From Oopsacas minuta (taxonomy: Eukaryota; Porifera; Hexactinellida; Lyssacinosida; Leucopsacidae), in the NCBI GenBank assembly GCA_024704765.1, contig JAKMXF010000188.1, positions 186,001-250,000 of the forward strand: a DNA stretch of 64,000 bases. The letters are read 5' to 3'. The position numbers and the translations under genes were made by a program. Each line of letters opens with the position of its first letter. The first letter of the stretch is position 1. Under the pieces are notes generated by a model, which did no database searches, was not told the origin of the DNA, and saw only the letters and a program-made list of their open reading frames with translations. Positions 33,150 through 45,565 of this stretch are shown here, one piece after another.

Positions 33150-35685
33150 TTGAGGCAATGCTTAGAATTAAATTCACTTGTATATATACTTTATAAGTAT
33201 GTACACAAATTTATATTACTGGGTACATAATTATTTCATAGATACCAAGGTTTTAAGCAAAAATGTGTTGTAAATACTTATTTAAACTCTCTAGATTATC
33301 TAACATTCTACACAATAATAAATATTCTCAAGTATAATAGTATCATATAGATGGTTATGACACGTGGCTAAACGTATAAAAGGTTAAAGCCATAATATTC
33401 ATAAAAAATATCTCAAAATATATTTCATATCAGCTGATACGACCAGTTAAATTTTGTAATTTTGAATCTCCAAAAATTGTAAAATGTTGAGCTTTTCATT
33501 GATAACGGTACTGTAGGGGTTCACTTTGGGATATGTTGTACATAAACATGTGCATAAAGTAACTAACCTGATTTTTATAGTTTTGTCTAGAATCGGAATT
33601 ATGGACACATTTAGTTACGTCATCCAAAAATGAATCCCAAAAGCTCAATCGGTCAGATTAGGCATGAAAATTATACATTGTAATAATTGAGAATAATCAC
33701 ATAAATTGCTTTCATATAATTGAGAGTTCTTGCGAGTCTTGAATCCTCTAAAGAGTAAACAAAAAGCCTGTATTTTGAGTGTAGCTATAGTTCATATTCT
33801 CTCTTAACTTTAATGAGTGAGTAGTTAAGGTATCATGTGTACCAATTCATTACCCCATAGCTCAAGAATCTCATTCTTACGTTTAATGTTCTCACAGTCC
33901 TTTGAACTGAAATAACAGGCAGACAATTCTATTTTGAAGATATATCTGACCGCGATAACATTGAAAGACTGATATAGTAACAGCATGCAGCTTCTGTTTG
34001 CCCATGAAATTCGCACAATTAAGTCGTATTATGACTGTTCTAACTGATTCTGATCTACTGTTGTCTATATCTATAGAGCTTGTACGCTCTCTGTATGATA
34101 ACAGCTATGATTTCTTCTAAAAGCTCCCCAGCTGGATTTTTCAGGATAAATCAGAGCTGCTGTTATCATACAGAGAGCATACAAGCTGTTTGTGGTAAGT
34201 AAGGTCTTACTCACACTGACAATAAGATTACTATGCAGTTAATTTCACAGGGTTAGCATACTAGAAATCTCAGTCTATCTCCTAATTGCAAACTACCTTT
34301 TAAAACCTAAATGAATTACTAATGCTGCTGCTGCTGTGAAGCAATTCGCATCACTTCCTTAAAAAAGAAGACTGCAATACATAGACTGATAAATTATTAT
34401 TATTAGAAGACATCTTCTCGTGAAGTTATTTCAGGTTGTCTTGGTCCGCCTCCCCTGATTGAAAACCCTGCCCTATATTGTAAATGCTAACCCTGTAACG
34501 GTTGCTCCGGTTGGGACCTGACCAACCGCAACCGGATATCTCCTATAGCTATGAAATAGGTTCGTTGGGAAAACAAGCTCTTGTGTCCTGATACTCATAA
34601 TAAGCATGAAATTTCCTATGGATCAATAGGATAATAATGTTTATAAAAGGTTGAGTAATTACTCCTCTTATTCCTAAATATTTCGTTACGATTCATACCC
34701 TGAAGAGGAGTTCACCCCTGCCCTGGGTGGCGTCACGCCTTTTCCATTAATTTAAATAATTATATCATTAACGAGGATAATAAATAAATATTGAGATTAT
34801 AGAAATAATATAGAATAGATAGTGTTTAGAATAAAAATACAAAATAGTGATATTATAAAAGTTAGAAAAAGTGAAAAAGGGTTAAATATTACCAAAAGAA
34901 TAAAGTATAATGTTGAGTAGATATTTCGACATACGTAACTAATTAGTAATAGTTGTATCTAAAAGAGTTGTAGAGAAATGTTAGCCAATAAAATAAATAT
35001 CAGCAGCAGGACACTAACACTCTCCTTCACAGCTGCGGCTATTATCTAAAGAAGAATTAATATAAACTACACAGTAAAATTATGGAATAAAGAGAACTAA
35101 GAGAAGGATCATAATTTTATTTTACAGGTGAATCATGTCTATAGACAATAATAATAGACTGTGTATTATTAATCTCAAATGTTGTTTGTCTGTTTGTCCG
35201 TTATGAAGAAAAAGTAATGGAATATCATTTAGAATTCGAATTCTACAATTCCCAGATATCTTATAACTGCATTTATACCGATTATAAAGGAAGTACATAG
35301 TACGTCACGTAATTAATAAAACTTGAATTGAATAATATGTATTGCATCTGTTGGCTGGATGCCTAAATCTTATTATCATAGTAATGAATTGAACATCGAA
35401 ATTTCTTTGTCATGCTTATGAATACGGATATCAAAATATACCTATAGACTTCTCTCAACCGCTATTCAAAGGAAACAAGCAGATGTTGGCATTTTCCATT
35501 TCTCATATGTAAATATATTGTTGAATTATCAATAAATTACTTAATAAAGGTCCCATATTACTACAAGTCATAATTGTGTAGTATATATGATCGGTTATGA
35601 GTTGGATGAATGTTGCACTATATTACTACAGGATGTGTAAAGTGGCGTCGTTCATTGCCATGCAAACAAGGCCACACAACTTTCA
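33150..35685. other. Intergenic region
   Basis: No gene recognised. A long imperfect hairpin lies near 34077-34190, and a truncated Helitron-like 5' block (tgtttgtctgtttgtccgtt) lies near 35185. The rest is AT-rich and uninformative. Confidence 0.5.
34077..34190. repeat. About 30-bp inverted repeat
   Basis: Arms agcttgtacgctctctgtat (continuing gataacagct, from about 34077) and, on the right, gttatcatacagagagcata (continuing caagct, to about 34190). They pair with very few mismatches around a loop of about 50 bases. No TA or longer target duplication was evident, so its origin is unclear. Confidence 0.75.
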
Positions 35686-38600
35686 TTAGCTTCCTACCAT
35701 ACTAACTGTAACAAGACTTACATTTTCAGTAAACTCAGGAGGTGGTAGAGTACTGGCTATAAACAGGAATGAAACATAGTTACTCCTTTCATCAGTTCCA
35801 GAACCTGTTGATGCAGTAACGATAAATTTTATACTATTTCCATTAGTAGCATTTCCTGAAGCAGTCACCTCTAGAATAATATCTTTTGTTGCGTTTTGAT
35901 TGAGGTAGATACTAGTTTGGTTGCTGTCATAAGAGAAGGTAGAATTTATATTGTTATGTGATACATTTATGTCAAATGTTGCAGGGTCTCCAAAGTTAGA
36001 AAGCACTAGCGTTATATTGGAAGAGTTTCCAGGGTATAAACTGTTATAGCGATAGCTGCCTTCAGCTAAATAAAAAATATTTAATTACTTAAGAGAAAAT
36101 ACACAAACGGTTAGTTTGGAACTCAGCTATGCTATATTAGAATTCAATTATCGAATTCACACAGACTCGTGTGTTGTGTTAAATTAACATAATACTGGAG
36201 GGGAAAAATTCATTGGAAATATCGCATGTTCGAGATAGCTGGGTAGGAGATCAAACGATGTTCCAAGTAGTAAATAGGGGAATAAAGTAAGTGAAATAAC
36301 CGTCGATAGCGGATGTGTACTATAATTACTAATGTAAAAGATTTTTGAATGAATATCAGACAATCCAGTTTCTATGTATACAGTAGAACTCGGATAAGAC
36401 GTACCCCCTCGGGAAACAGAAATTAGTACGTCTTAACCGAGTGTACGTCTTATCCGAATATGTTTGCATTACAAATAATGATGACTGATATTTTGGGATA
36501 TAAGAAATAGTACGTCTTAACCGAGTGTACGTCTTAAGCCGAGTACGTCTTATCCGAGTTCTACTGTATGTAATTTGATGTAAAATTATGTATTAAAGTT
36601 GCCTACTAAACCTATACATAGAGTCTATACATAGAGTCTATACATAGAACCTATACATAGAACCTATACATAGAGTCTATACATAGAACCTATACATAGA
36701 ACCTATACATAGAGTCTATACATAGAACCTATACATAGAACCTATACATAGAACCTATACATAGAACCTATACATAGAACCTATACATAGAGTCTATACA
36801 TAGAACCTATACATAGAACCTATACATAGAACCTATACATAGAACCTATACATAGAACCTATACATAGAACCTATACATAGAGTCTATGCATAGAACCTA
36901 TACATAGAACCTATACATAGAACCTATACATAGAACCTATACATAGAACCTATACATAGAACCTATACATAGAACCTATACATAGAACCTATACATAGAA
37001 CCTATACATAGAACCTATACATAGAACCTATACATAGAACCTATACATAGAGTCTTCATTTTAACGCAGCTAGATATTCTAAGCGAGTCATTTAACGGGG
37101 AAAGCTTGTTAATTGATGTGCTTAACCCGCTTTTGGGGAAACTAAGTAACTTTATCTCAAGTAAAATCCATGTACAAATCTATTAAGTCACTGTCCTGTA
37201 CAGAACAAAAATAGTAAAAATCCCCGTACGGTTGACAGATATATTAGCCATACTTGCCAAGTTCCCAACTGTCACGGCTGTCCCAATTGTATGTTCAATT
37301 CCAAAGCGATTAATGTAGCGAGATGACATTGATGTCTAAATCTTAAGTGACACCAGTAACCTCTAGTTTTGTTAATCGTATGTGAGCCTCAATATTGTTA
37401 TAAAATATGACGAGAGCCCGTATTAAAACTTAACCCGGGGCATTATTTGGTAAAATACTCACCTAATCTTAGATCAATATCCGATACTTGCACACTTGTG
37501 GCACTAACACGTCTGATAGTAATCCCATTGCTATCTACTCCAGTTATTCCTACCTGAAGCATATCCGATGTAGGAATGAATTTGCTGCCATATGAATCTT
37601 CTCCTAATTTAGTTAGGTTAAATTGCTGCTGTACACTTCCGTTACTCGTAATAAGATCCATATTGATAAGTTCAATTCCTTCATATTCTCCTGAGGTTGT
37701 TATTAACAAGATTAGTGTTTCTCCTAAAAAGATAGAATAAAACACTCGAAATTAATATATCAGTACAATATATAATTATATATTAATTGCACATTTAGGA
37801 AAATCGCATAATTCCGTGTTTGCAAGACTTTTGTAAAACAAATACTACAAATACAGCAGACTCCGCTTAATAGAGTCACCGGTTAATCGGGTCACCAGGG
37901 CGTCGCCACGGGGAGGGGGCAATGCCCCCTGGCAAAATCTTGTCCCCCTGATAAACTCGTACCCTAGGGCATGCCCCTTAGCTCATAATGAAAAGTGAAA
38001 ACTGTCAAATTTCGGCTCGCTTCGCTCGCATCTTACCCTCATATATTATGCAATATCACCCCAATATCAGCGGGGGGATGCCCAAATATTCTCCGAGCTA
38101 CCACACCATTACCCCAAACTACGAAAAAAATACCAGCTTTCTGGGCCAATTGCAAACCAAAAGTTATTTCTTGAGATAGGTTTCGCTCCTGTACCTTACT
38201 GATTGTTTACAGGGCCCATCAACGCTCTTATAGAATTTGTTGCTCGTAGATTGAACTTGTGCTCTGACAGATTTCAAGGCTACACGAAACCACTGCCCAA
38301 TTGGATGGTTATACCCAACTAGAAATATATAGATCAGTCACTTGGCAGCCTCCTGCTGAACGCGTGAAAATACCTTGCTCCTCGTCCTGCTCCTAGGTAA
38401 AAAATCCTGGCGACGTCCCTGGGGTCAACTTGGCCAGAAACAGAATCATATTAATAGTGTTAAATTACTCCTGTTAATCGGGCCAACACCTTTATTCTGC
38501 TTAGTGGGTCAAAATGGCCTAGTCCCGATATGACCCTATTGAGCGGAGTCTACTGTAATAGTAGTAAAAATTTTCCTCAAACTATATTGCTGATTCGAAA

Positions 38601-41600
38601 TATTCACTGGATTTCTAACTTTACATTCTAAATAGCAATTTCAGTCTATTATTTTGGAAAAAGGCCACACTTTAGCTATTATTTCCAATTTTTCCATGGA
38701 TTTCTTATAAAACCCTAGAATAATCATGGATCGCGGCAGGTTGACGAGTATGATATAATCTCTAATACAAACACCGTTAAAACATAAATCAGGACAAAGA
38801 GTACGAATTTCAACAGTGTATGCATGTGTGTTTGAATGCATGTATATAATAATTATCTTACATATTTATCTGGATTTAGAATATATGATTAACGTCAATA
38901 AAAATATGATGGACTGGTTTTATGTAATTATTTGTTCATCTTATCCTGAAAACGGGTTTAACAGTGTTCGTACTAGAGGGGTTCTACAATATTTCGGTTA
39001 TTTGGATACATTTGACTCGCAAGACCAGCTCAGTACACAATATAAGGGATTATACATCATATGAGATTACTCATCAAACGTACGTAGTTATTACTATGAC
39101 AAGAAATGTTATTACTAGTTTGTAGTTACATATACCTGGTGTAGGTTTAGCCTCCAATATGCTAAATCCAAAATTTGATTCTAGATCAAGCTGATAAAGT
39201 TGGTATGATAGCTTCAGAGTACTCAGACCAGAAACCTGAATGCTATAAGTCCCCGAAGAATAGAATTCTAGTTCCCATAATCCATTAAGAGAAGAGTTTG
39301 AAATATTGACTGTAGCAATAAATGAAGCTGATGTATCCAGATCTACTGATATAGCAGTAGGATCCAAAGAGAGTAATTCTGTTCCTGTTTAGAGATAGAC
39401 CAAAAAAATATTATCAGTAGCAATGCAAACTACAACATACTACAAAATACAGGTGTGTCAGCTATCAGTTCATCAAAATAACCCGATTTTAACTGTATTA
39501 AAATTAAACAAAGATGGCAATATGCTAGTTAATAATTAGTTATAATTGTTCTAATTAACGAATGCTAAGAAAGGATATAACAAATTATAGGTTGACTTAC
39601 CGTCAGGAGCTCGAATAGTATTAGTTATTGACAATCCATTGAGAGTTATGCTATCATACTAATTGTGCTATCTACAGGGAACGTTAAATTACCAGAGAAT
39701 GACGTTGTACCAGAATTATGGAGAATTTGTGTGAAAGATCTATCAGAAGAAAGAAATATAATTGAAGATAGTTCTGATATACTGTCGGTGTCCACGGTAA
39801 GGACTTGTCCTCCAGAGAAAGCAGCAATATATGAGTACAAATCTGATGGAGTTGAACGTCTTCTTCTCTGTTCGTGATCTATATGATCAGATTGACCATT
39901 TTCTGACCTCTTTCTTCTGGAGCAGCCGGCTGTTAGAATGTAAGATACTGTAACACGAGTATCTGAAATTAAAGCTAGTATCTCAGTTTGCCTGTATTCA
40001 TCGCTTGCGTCTGCATCTGTAAATACAAATACAGGCGATCCTGGCTCACTAGCCAATATTGCTCGAATAGTTGCACCAACGCTCGGTTCAGGACAATCAC
40101 CACCACCACCATTAGCTGTAAGTAGAGCAATGGAATTCAAGAATTCATCAACATCAGTAGTTTGCACAATTACACCACCATCTTAAAGATATGAAATGAT
40201 AGAATATGTAAAGTAAAGCATGAGCTGTACAAGTACTACGTTCTAATGCAGTGGTCCTCAAACTTTTTCCTGGCGATTCCCCCCAACAATTGTCAAATGA
40301 ATTCACGACCCTAATTTTTCACTCACAGGTAATTAAAACGTATGTGAAAAGAATAAATTCAAGGCGTATCTGTCAAAATAAGATAAACTAGTGTATTTTA
40401 CACTTTTAACTAAAAGGAGTGAAGAATAAACTTGAATCAGAACTTGTGATAATAAATTTGAGTAAACATCCAGGTGTATTTACAAAGATCAATTGTATCT
40501 CGCGACCTCCTAGAAATTGCCCCGCGAGCCCCAGTTTAGGAACACTGTCCTAATGGAAATATGAATTTGTCCAAATTCGGAAATTAGACAGTGTTTTATT
40601 ATTATACTGGTTATGGCCATAGAATGCTATGCTATGGCCTGATACTTATCCGTCGTAATTAACTGGATATTGTCACAAATTCAATTACGAAAGTAAAGAG
40701 AAATAGAAAAATACATTACAAAGAAAATATTTAAATTGTCAATTAAATTCGATACTAGATAATAAGATTACCAGTCATCTCGTACCACATGCCAACTCAA
40801 CTATATGTAAACTTGTACTGATGCTTAAATATTACCGGGGTATAATCTATTTTAGTCCTGAGCATACTGTCAAGTAGTACCTATCCGCCAAAGTAAAGGC
40901 CCGGCGGGGCAACTTAATCGTCCACTATGAAGTAATTTGCAAGCCTTACATCTATGTCGCATGTTAAATACACTAGACAACAATATTGTGATAAAATACC
41001 CTGTGCAACATCTAAGGCCACTTAACCAATAATCTAATGTAAATACGCTCGATAACAACTTGGATAACATGCTAAAATAGGCTGGTGTAACACAATAGTG
41101 TGAGAGAAGTTGTTAAGTCAGTAGAAGTTGACTCAAAAATTTGTAGGTTTGTACGAATTTTCGGATTCACGAATAAATAACTTAACAAAAGACAAACACA
41201 AACTTCTATGCAATTACTTGAAAAGGAGTGATCGGAACAGAGTAACAAAACATATAATGATTTACCTGGATCATTAAACGGAACAAGTATCAGATTCACT
41301 TCTGCATTTTCACCAATAGATTCCTTATATCGCAATATTTGTCTTTCAATTTGAGGAAGAGTAGCTTGTATTTCAGGAAGTTCTTCACTCATGCTGCCAG
41401 TTGTGTCTATGACATATGCAATACTAGCGATCTTATGTTTAACTAAATCTATGTTCAGGAATGATGCGAATTTAGTGTCATTATTTACTTCCTTTCTTAT
41501 TTCATTCAAAATTATTTCACTTGCACTGATTGCAAAGGTAACGGCCTGAAAATGTAGATCACCATGAGGAGAAAATTCCTCAACAATAGAGTCCTTGTTT

Positions 41601-42468
41601 ATACCACCAGTTGCTGGTAAATCACTCGAGCTATCAAGAAATCCACCATGGCTACACTTTCCATCAGGTTTCTCTATCACTTCGCCATCTTCATCCATTT
41701 GTCCTCCATAGAATCCACTGGTTAATTCACCAGCCTCGTTCACTTCAGCAATCATATTGTTGTTACATATGTAGTAGTACATAGCTCCGAATAATGATAG
41801 AAGGAAGTTAACTTCTCCATCTTCCACACAGTTAATACAAGTTGATTTGGCTTCAGGAACAACAATATCTGGGTTCTGATCAGTTCGCCCTAAGACAGTA
41901 TAAGGCTCAGTTTTCCCCATTTCTACCCAATTAGTGTGGCTATAGAAATCCTGAAGAGTATGCAGCATTTGTCCGGCTTGCTCCCTCGCATCTTCATACT
42001 GTTCTAACTGTACTGCGGTAATCACCATCTGCTTTAGCATTACTAATCTGTTATGCCCTGCTTGAATTTCTCAGAATCAAAGTGAGCAGCAGCATCTGTC
42101 ATTGTATCACCAGATAAATCAACTGCTTCATTACTGTCACTAATTTCTGTAATAGCCTCGATGAATCTATCTATGAGGGCATCACTAGAGGTATCATGGT
42201 AAGCTAGGATCAAATTTTCCGCTGACAACAGTTCAATCGAATTAATCCGTGATGTACTGTCTATGTCAGGATCAGGATTGGGATTTTCTACCAGTAGTTT
42301 TTCAGTAACCTGCAGTATAGCAATATTCGTGATTTGACGGTGATTAATAGAATCAGGGGTGAAATCAATTTCCAGAACAAAACCTAATAATCGGTTTGGT
42401 ATGAATCCGTATATCCGGTACATACAAAAGGACATCAAAAGTAGGCATAACAAGTGGATGTGTTGCAT
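35686..42468 (-). CDS. VWA7: VWA7-like secreted von Willebrand A protein, five exons, two frame breaks
   Basis: Exons on the minus strand: 42468-41266, 40181-39601, 39384-39136, 37723-37463 and 36065-35686. All four introns are phase 1 with GT/AG borders. The joined product would be about 891 aa, close to vertebrate VWA7. A signal peptide (HIHLLCLLLMSFCMYRIYG) is followed by the conserved VWA7 N-terminus: ITNIAILQVTEKLL, DAAAHFDSEKF, MLHTLQDFYSHTNWVEMGK, CSHGG. The VWA domain has a MIDAS-type DTTGSMS. The C-terminal third is Ig-like and N-glycosylation-rich, with no membrane anchor. Two -1 shifts break the frame: near 42052-42056 (around GGC) and near 39648-39650. Each is one base short. Exon phases agree only if one base is missing at both sites. 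The gene may be genuine with assembly deletions, or recently inactivated. Confidence 0.85.
36381..36566. mobile_element. MITE, 186 bp, perfect 24-bp TIR, TA target site
   Basis: Termini cagtagaactcggataaga... (36381-36404) and the exact reverse complement (36543-36566), flanked by TA on both sides. Internal copies of tacgtcttaaccgagtgtac are repeated. It lies in the last VWA7 intron. Confidence 0.92.
36610..37056. repeat. Minisatellite, 13-bp unit, about 34 copies
   Basis: Near-perfect tandem of acctatacataga. A gagtctatacata variant is interspersed in the left half and at the far right. Unit length is constant. It is located in the same VWA7 intron as the MITE at 36381. Confidence 0.97.
37854..38555. 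mobile_element. Pogo-like non-autonomous element, 702 bp
   Basis: Termini cagcagactccgcttaatag... (37854) and the near reverse complement ending gagcggagtctactg (38555), each next to TA (37852-37853 and 38556-38557). The interior shows no transposase. Located in VWA7 intron 3 (between the exons at 39136 and 37723). Confidence 0.85.
40249..40547. mobile_element. hAT-type MITE, 299 bp, 8-bp target duplication
   Basis: Begins cagtggtcctcaaact and ends agtttaggaacactg. It is flanked by ttctaatg (40241-40248) and tcctaatg (40548-40555), an 8-bp duplication with one difference. The CAGTG(G)TTCTCAAA-type terminus and 8-bp duplication are typical of hAT elements. Located in VWA7 intron 1. Confidence 0.88.
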
Positions 42469-43559
42469 TATTGCAATGATTCGTATAGATAGTCGATAAT
42501 CAGAACAAACAAATTGTTTATTGAACGTAAATAGAAGTGTATATACTAAGGAAGGATTACATCCTTTTATCAATTCGTTGATCTAACCCCATATCTGCAA
42601 AAAACTCAATTTCTTGGTTAGATCATATTACGCCTAGAATACAATATATGTTCTAGTTCTATTTGCTAATAACGTGATGACTGATGAATGTTTTACTCTT
42701 CATTTGATATCTTCAAAATTATCACCTATAACAATGTGGTCAAACAGATGCCTGAGGTCGTGAATACGTAGATCGCAATTCCCAAACTTTTACTTTCCAA
42801 ATGCTGATCATCAACTTAATAAATTGTTTAGTGCAAAATATACCTGTAATGAACTTTAAGTTTACTAGAAAATTTGACTTACTTGCTGGAAAGAATCAAT
42901 ATTTACACAGTGAGCACGAAATAGTAGAAATATGGAAATATCGTAGTACGAACAACTTTTGCTGCTAACGCTGGTCAGCTGGTGTATATTTATAGAGCCT
43001 TACGTGAAGAGATACCCTTTGCAGTGCCATAGCACCAGCCATAACAGTTATACTACTTCTTTGTTATGACTTGCTCAACGATTTAGCTCCTATTCAGTGG
43101 TGGATCCACGAAGGGATGTATCCCTTACCCACCCAGGATAAAAACGTTCTGGTTCAATTGCAAACCCTGAAGTCGGAGGTCATATTGGCGATGGAGCCAC
43201 ATCTGAAAATCCTTACAGGGTGTGACAAAATTGAAGCCCTTTCAAATTAGTAATTGTATTTTCGATTGGAAGGCGCAAATCATTAAGGAGAGTGACTATA
43301 CATAATTTGATTTTTAGTGCGCTTTCAAACTTGCTAACTGGGATGTTCAATATTTAAGTTAGTATTTATAAAATTAGGTTTCTTCTCGTATTTTGGAGTT
43401 CGATGCGGAATATGTGAAAGATCCCTTAACAAATTTTCTTCAATCCTCAGGAAAAGTAGATTCACCTTCAAGTAAACGTCTATTTCATCACGAATCAGGT
43501 AAAGCTATACTTTAACATTTTAGGCGTACGCATTCCATTCGCTAATAAATTGCTTATGT
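42469..43559. other. Intergenic region upstream of the VWA7-like gene
   Basis: It should hold the VWA7-like promoter near 42470-42900. A possible transposon end (cagtggtggatccacgaagg, near 43095) is the only recognisable item. Confidence 0.4.
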
Positions 43560-44015
43560 ACTGTTTTGTTTTATAGAAATATTGCAGTAGAGAATAATCA
43601 CGAGTCAAACAGGAAAAAAGCTCGCCTGGAAACAGTGAAAAACAGAGAGGATGCAACCAAGTTTAAGAAACTACATGGGAGAAAGTAGTAATGTTTGAAG
43701 TAGGGGATGTAGTGACTCTACGAATTCCGAAAAAAGATAGAACAACATATGAACAAAAAAGGTTGCCTGCTATGATATACAATTCGTGTGGAAACCTATA
43801 CAGTGTGGCCACAGAAATGGGAATATTGAAATGCAAATAGGTCTGGAGATTTAGCTCATCATCATTTCTCATTTGCTATTAACACAGAAGAAACCATTAC
43901 CCTTCGAGCAGCTGCTAGAATACTCAATGCAACGAGCAAGTATATTAGGAAGAAATGCACATGTATCGGACTCTGTTGTTCGAGGAAGTGTCCATGTTTC
44001 AAGGGAACCAAAAAT
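43560..44015 (+). pseudogene. Integrase-type DNA transposon remnant (KRBA2/Ginger-like C-terminus)
   Basis: Broken frames read RKKARLETVKNREDATKF, then MFEVGDVVTLRIPKKDRTTYEQKRLPA-MIYNSCGNLYSVATEMGILK, then TLRAAARILNATSKYI and a Cys-rich tail (KKCTCIGLCCSRKCPCFKG). This order matches the region after the integrase core in KRBA2-like, Ginger-type transposon proteins. The integrase core itself is not visible and several stops intervene. Confidence 0.65.
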
Positions 44016-44185
44016 GTTCTAATGACTGCATCCTTCCCATACTTGCAATAACGGCGAACAAAGCACTTCTCTACTTCCAGCACCAGTATCAAACTCGTCT
44101 TCACTACTAGATTCAACCTGATCAAAAGATATAGAATCATCAGTCCTACAATCCAAGAAAGTGGTAAGGCAACATCAAATAGAGT

Positions 44186-44474
44186 AGAGCATTATGCGCT
44201 CCTGATTTTATGGAGCGCGCTCTAGCTCCGCGGTCCCGACCTGATAAAGGAGCTGCACTCCCACCTCTGCTCCTTACTCAGAAAAGGAGCGTAATTCGGC
44301 TCCTGCTCTAGGGAAATGGAGCCCGCTCCAATCGTGCTTCTTTTCATTCTTTCAGATTTACATTAGATTTGTATTATAAGTAATCAGGATTGAATTTAAC
44401 CAATGTACATTCGGAAATTGCTAAATGTGCAACATCAATCCATTTCAATAAATTATGAATTATACCAAAGTGTC
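44186..44474 (+). repeat. GGAGC-rich interspersed repeat, copy 2
   Basis: Relative of 32234-32476 in the same orientation, with an expanded ggagc-rich head. It separates the two transposon-protein remnants. Confidence 0.75.
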
Positions 44475-44775
44475 CCAACATCCGCTTTTTATAGCAAGAA
44501 TAGTGAATTTTATACAGAATACGCATACTTGCCAACCATCTAGGGATCCCTTGATTATCCCGGGATCTGACCTATGAACCAGGGGAAAAACTTACTAATT
44601 CCAGGGAAAATATTGGATGTTTTCTCATAAGAGAGGGTAAAAATCGTATTATTTTCATAGAAAATTTTAAATGTAGGGAAATTTCGAAATCTAAGGAATT
44701 CGAGAAATAACAAGGGAAACAGTTACAAGGGGTCGGTAAGTATGAAACGATGAAATTGTTTGCAATTACATAGAT

Positions 44776-45475
44776 GCGCGCTCCAGTGTGTACACTCCTT
44801 CAAAAATGGGCCGCGCAGTACAGATTGATGGAGCCTGGCTAAATAATATTGATATATAAACCACTAGTCGTTTGGTCAAAGACATGGCTCCTCATGTTAA
44901 AGGTTTAATAATGGCAATATTTGTGTGTTCAAATAATTCCTTGCCAGGTCTTGTATCTGAATTTGGTGTCAATGGCAACCTTGACCACATCGGTTGCAAC
45001 ACAAATATCGTTAATATTTACGACAGTATGCATCGTTTGCCTTCTAATTTAACCAAGAAAACAATTGCAAATTATATTACTTGCCCCCAGAAGAATATCA
45101 AGATGAATGTGATGCATTAAACACAGACCGATTGAAGTAGTTGTGGTTTATAACTTTATACGCTATAGCTTTTGAGGTATCACTCGAAACTGGTCAAGAC
45201 TCGGTAAATATAAAGTACGATTTCATTCAACTAAGGAGCCATTTGGCTAGCTGCTTCGAATCTAACATCATGCTGACATTTCCATCGACCTGTGTATCAG
45301 AGGCGGAGAATCATGAAAACTTTCAATGTTAGGTTCACTGCACTTACAGGCTCCCAGATAATGGATCTCATGTTCTCTTGTGACCAGTGCAGTGGGAGGT
45401 TCCATTTAACTTGCCTTGGAACACAGTTTACCCATAAATGCAAGCGGATATGTCCATTTGGTCATTGCTAGTCCT
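44776..45475 (+). pseudogene. Transposon remnant with Ulp1-like protease and PHD-like tail
   Basis: Two readable blocks, 44872-45117 (DHIGCNTNIVNIYDSMHRLP, LTKKTIANYI) and 45141-45330 (WFITLYAIAFEVSLETGQDS-VNIKYDFIQLRSHLASC), resemble the C-terminal cysteine-protease-like domain carried by some integrase-type transposon ORFs. A Cys/His stretch (SCDQCSGRFHLTCLG) follows at about 45379. A frame change and stops show it is dead. It may belong to the same element as 43560-44015. Confidence 0.55.
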
Positions 45476-45565
45476 CATTATATTCTTCATTAGTCTTCAT
45501 TTAGGTCCTACATTAGTTTAGCATAATGATACAGTCTTTTAGTGTATTGTACATAGTGTCTACGT

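Noticed and set aside
36608-37056. Coding potential in the 13-bp repeat
   Set aside because: 13 is not a multiple of three and the units bring TAG and TGA-type stops into the frames; it is intronic.
45323-45475. A PHD-finger gene downstream of the Ulp1-like block
   Set aside because: Only one Cys/His cluster remains, with frame changes around it; better explained as the tail of a transposon ORF.
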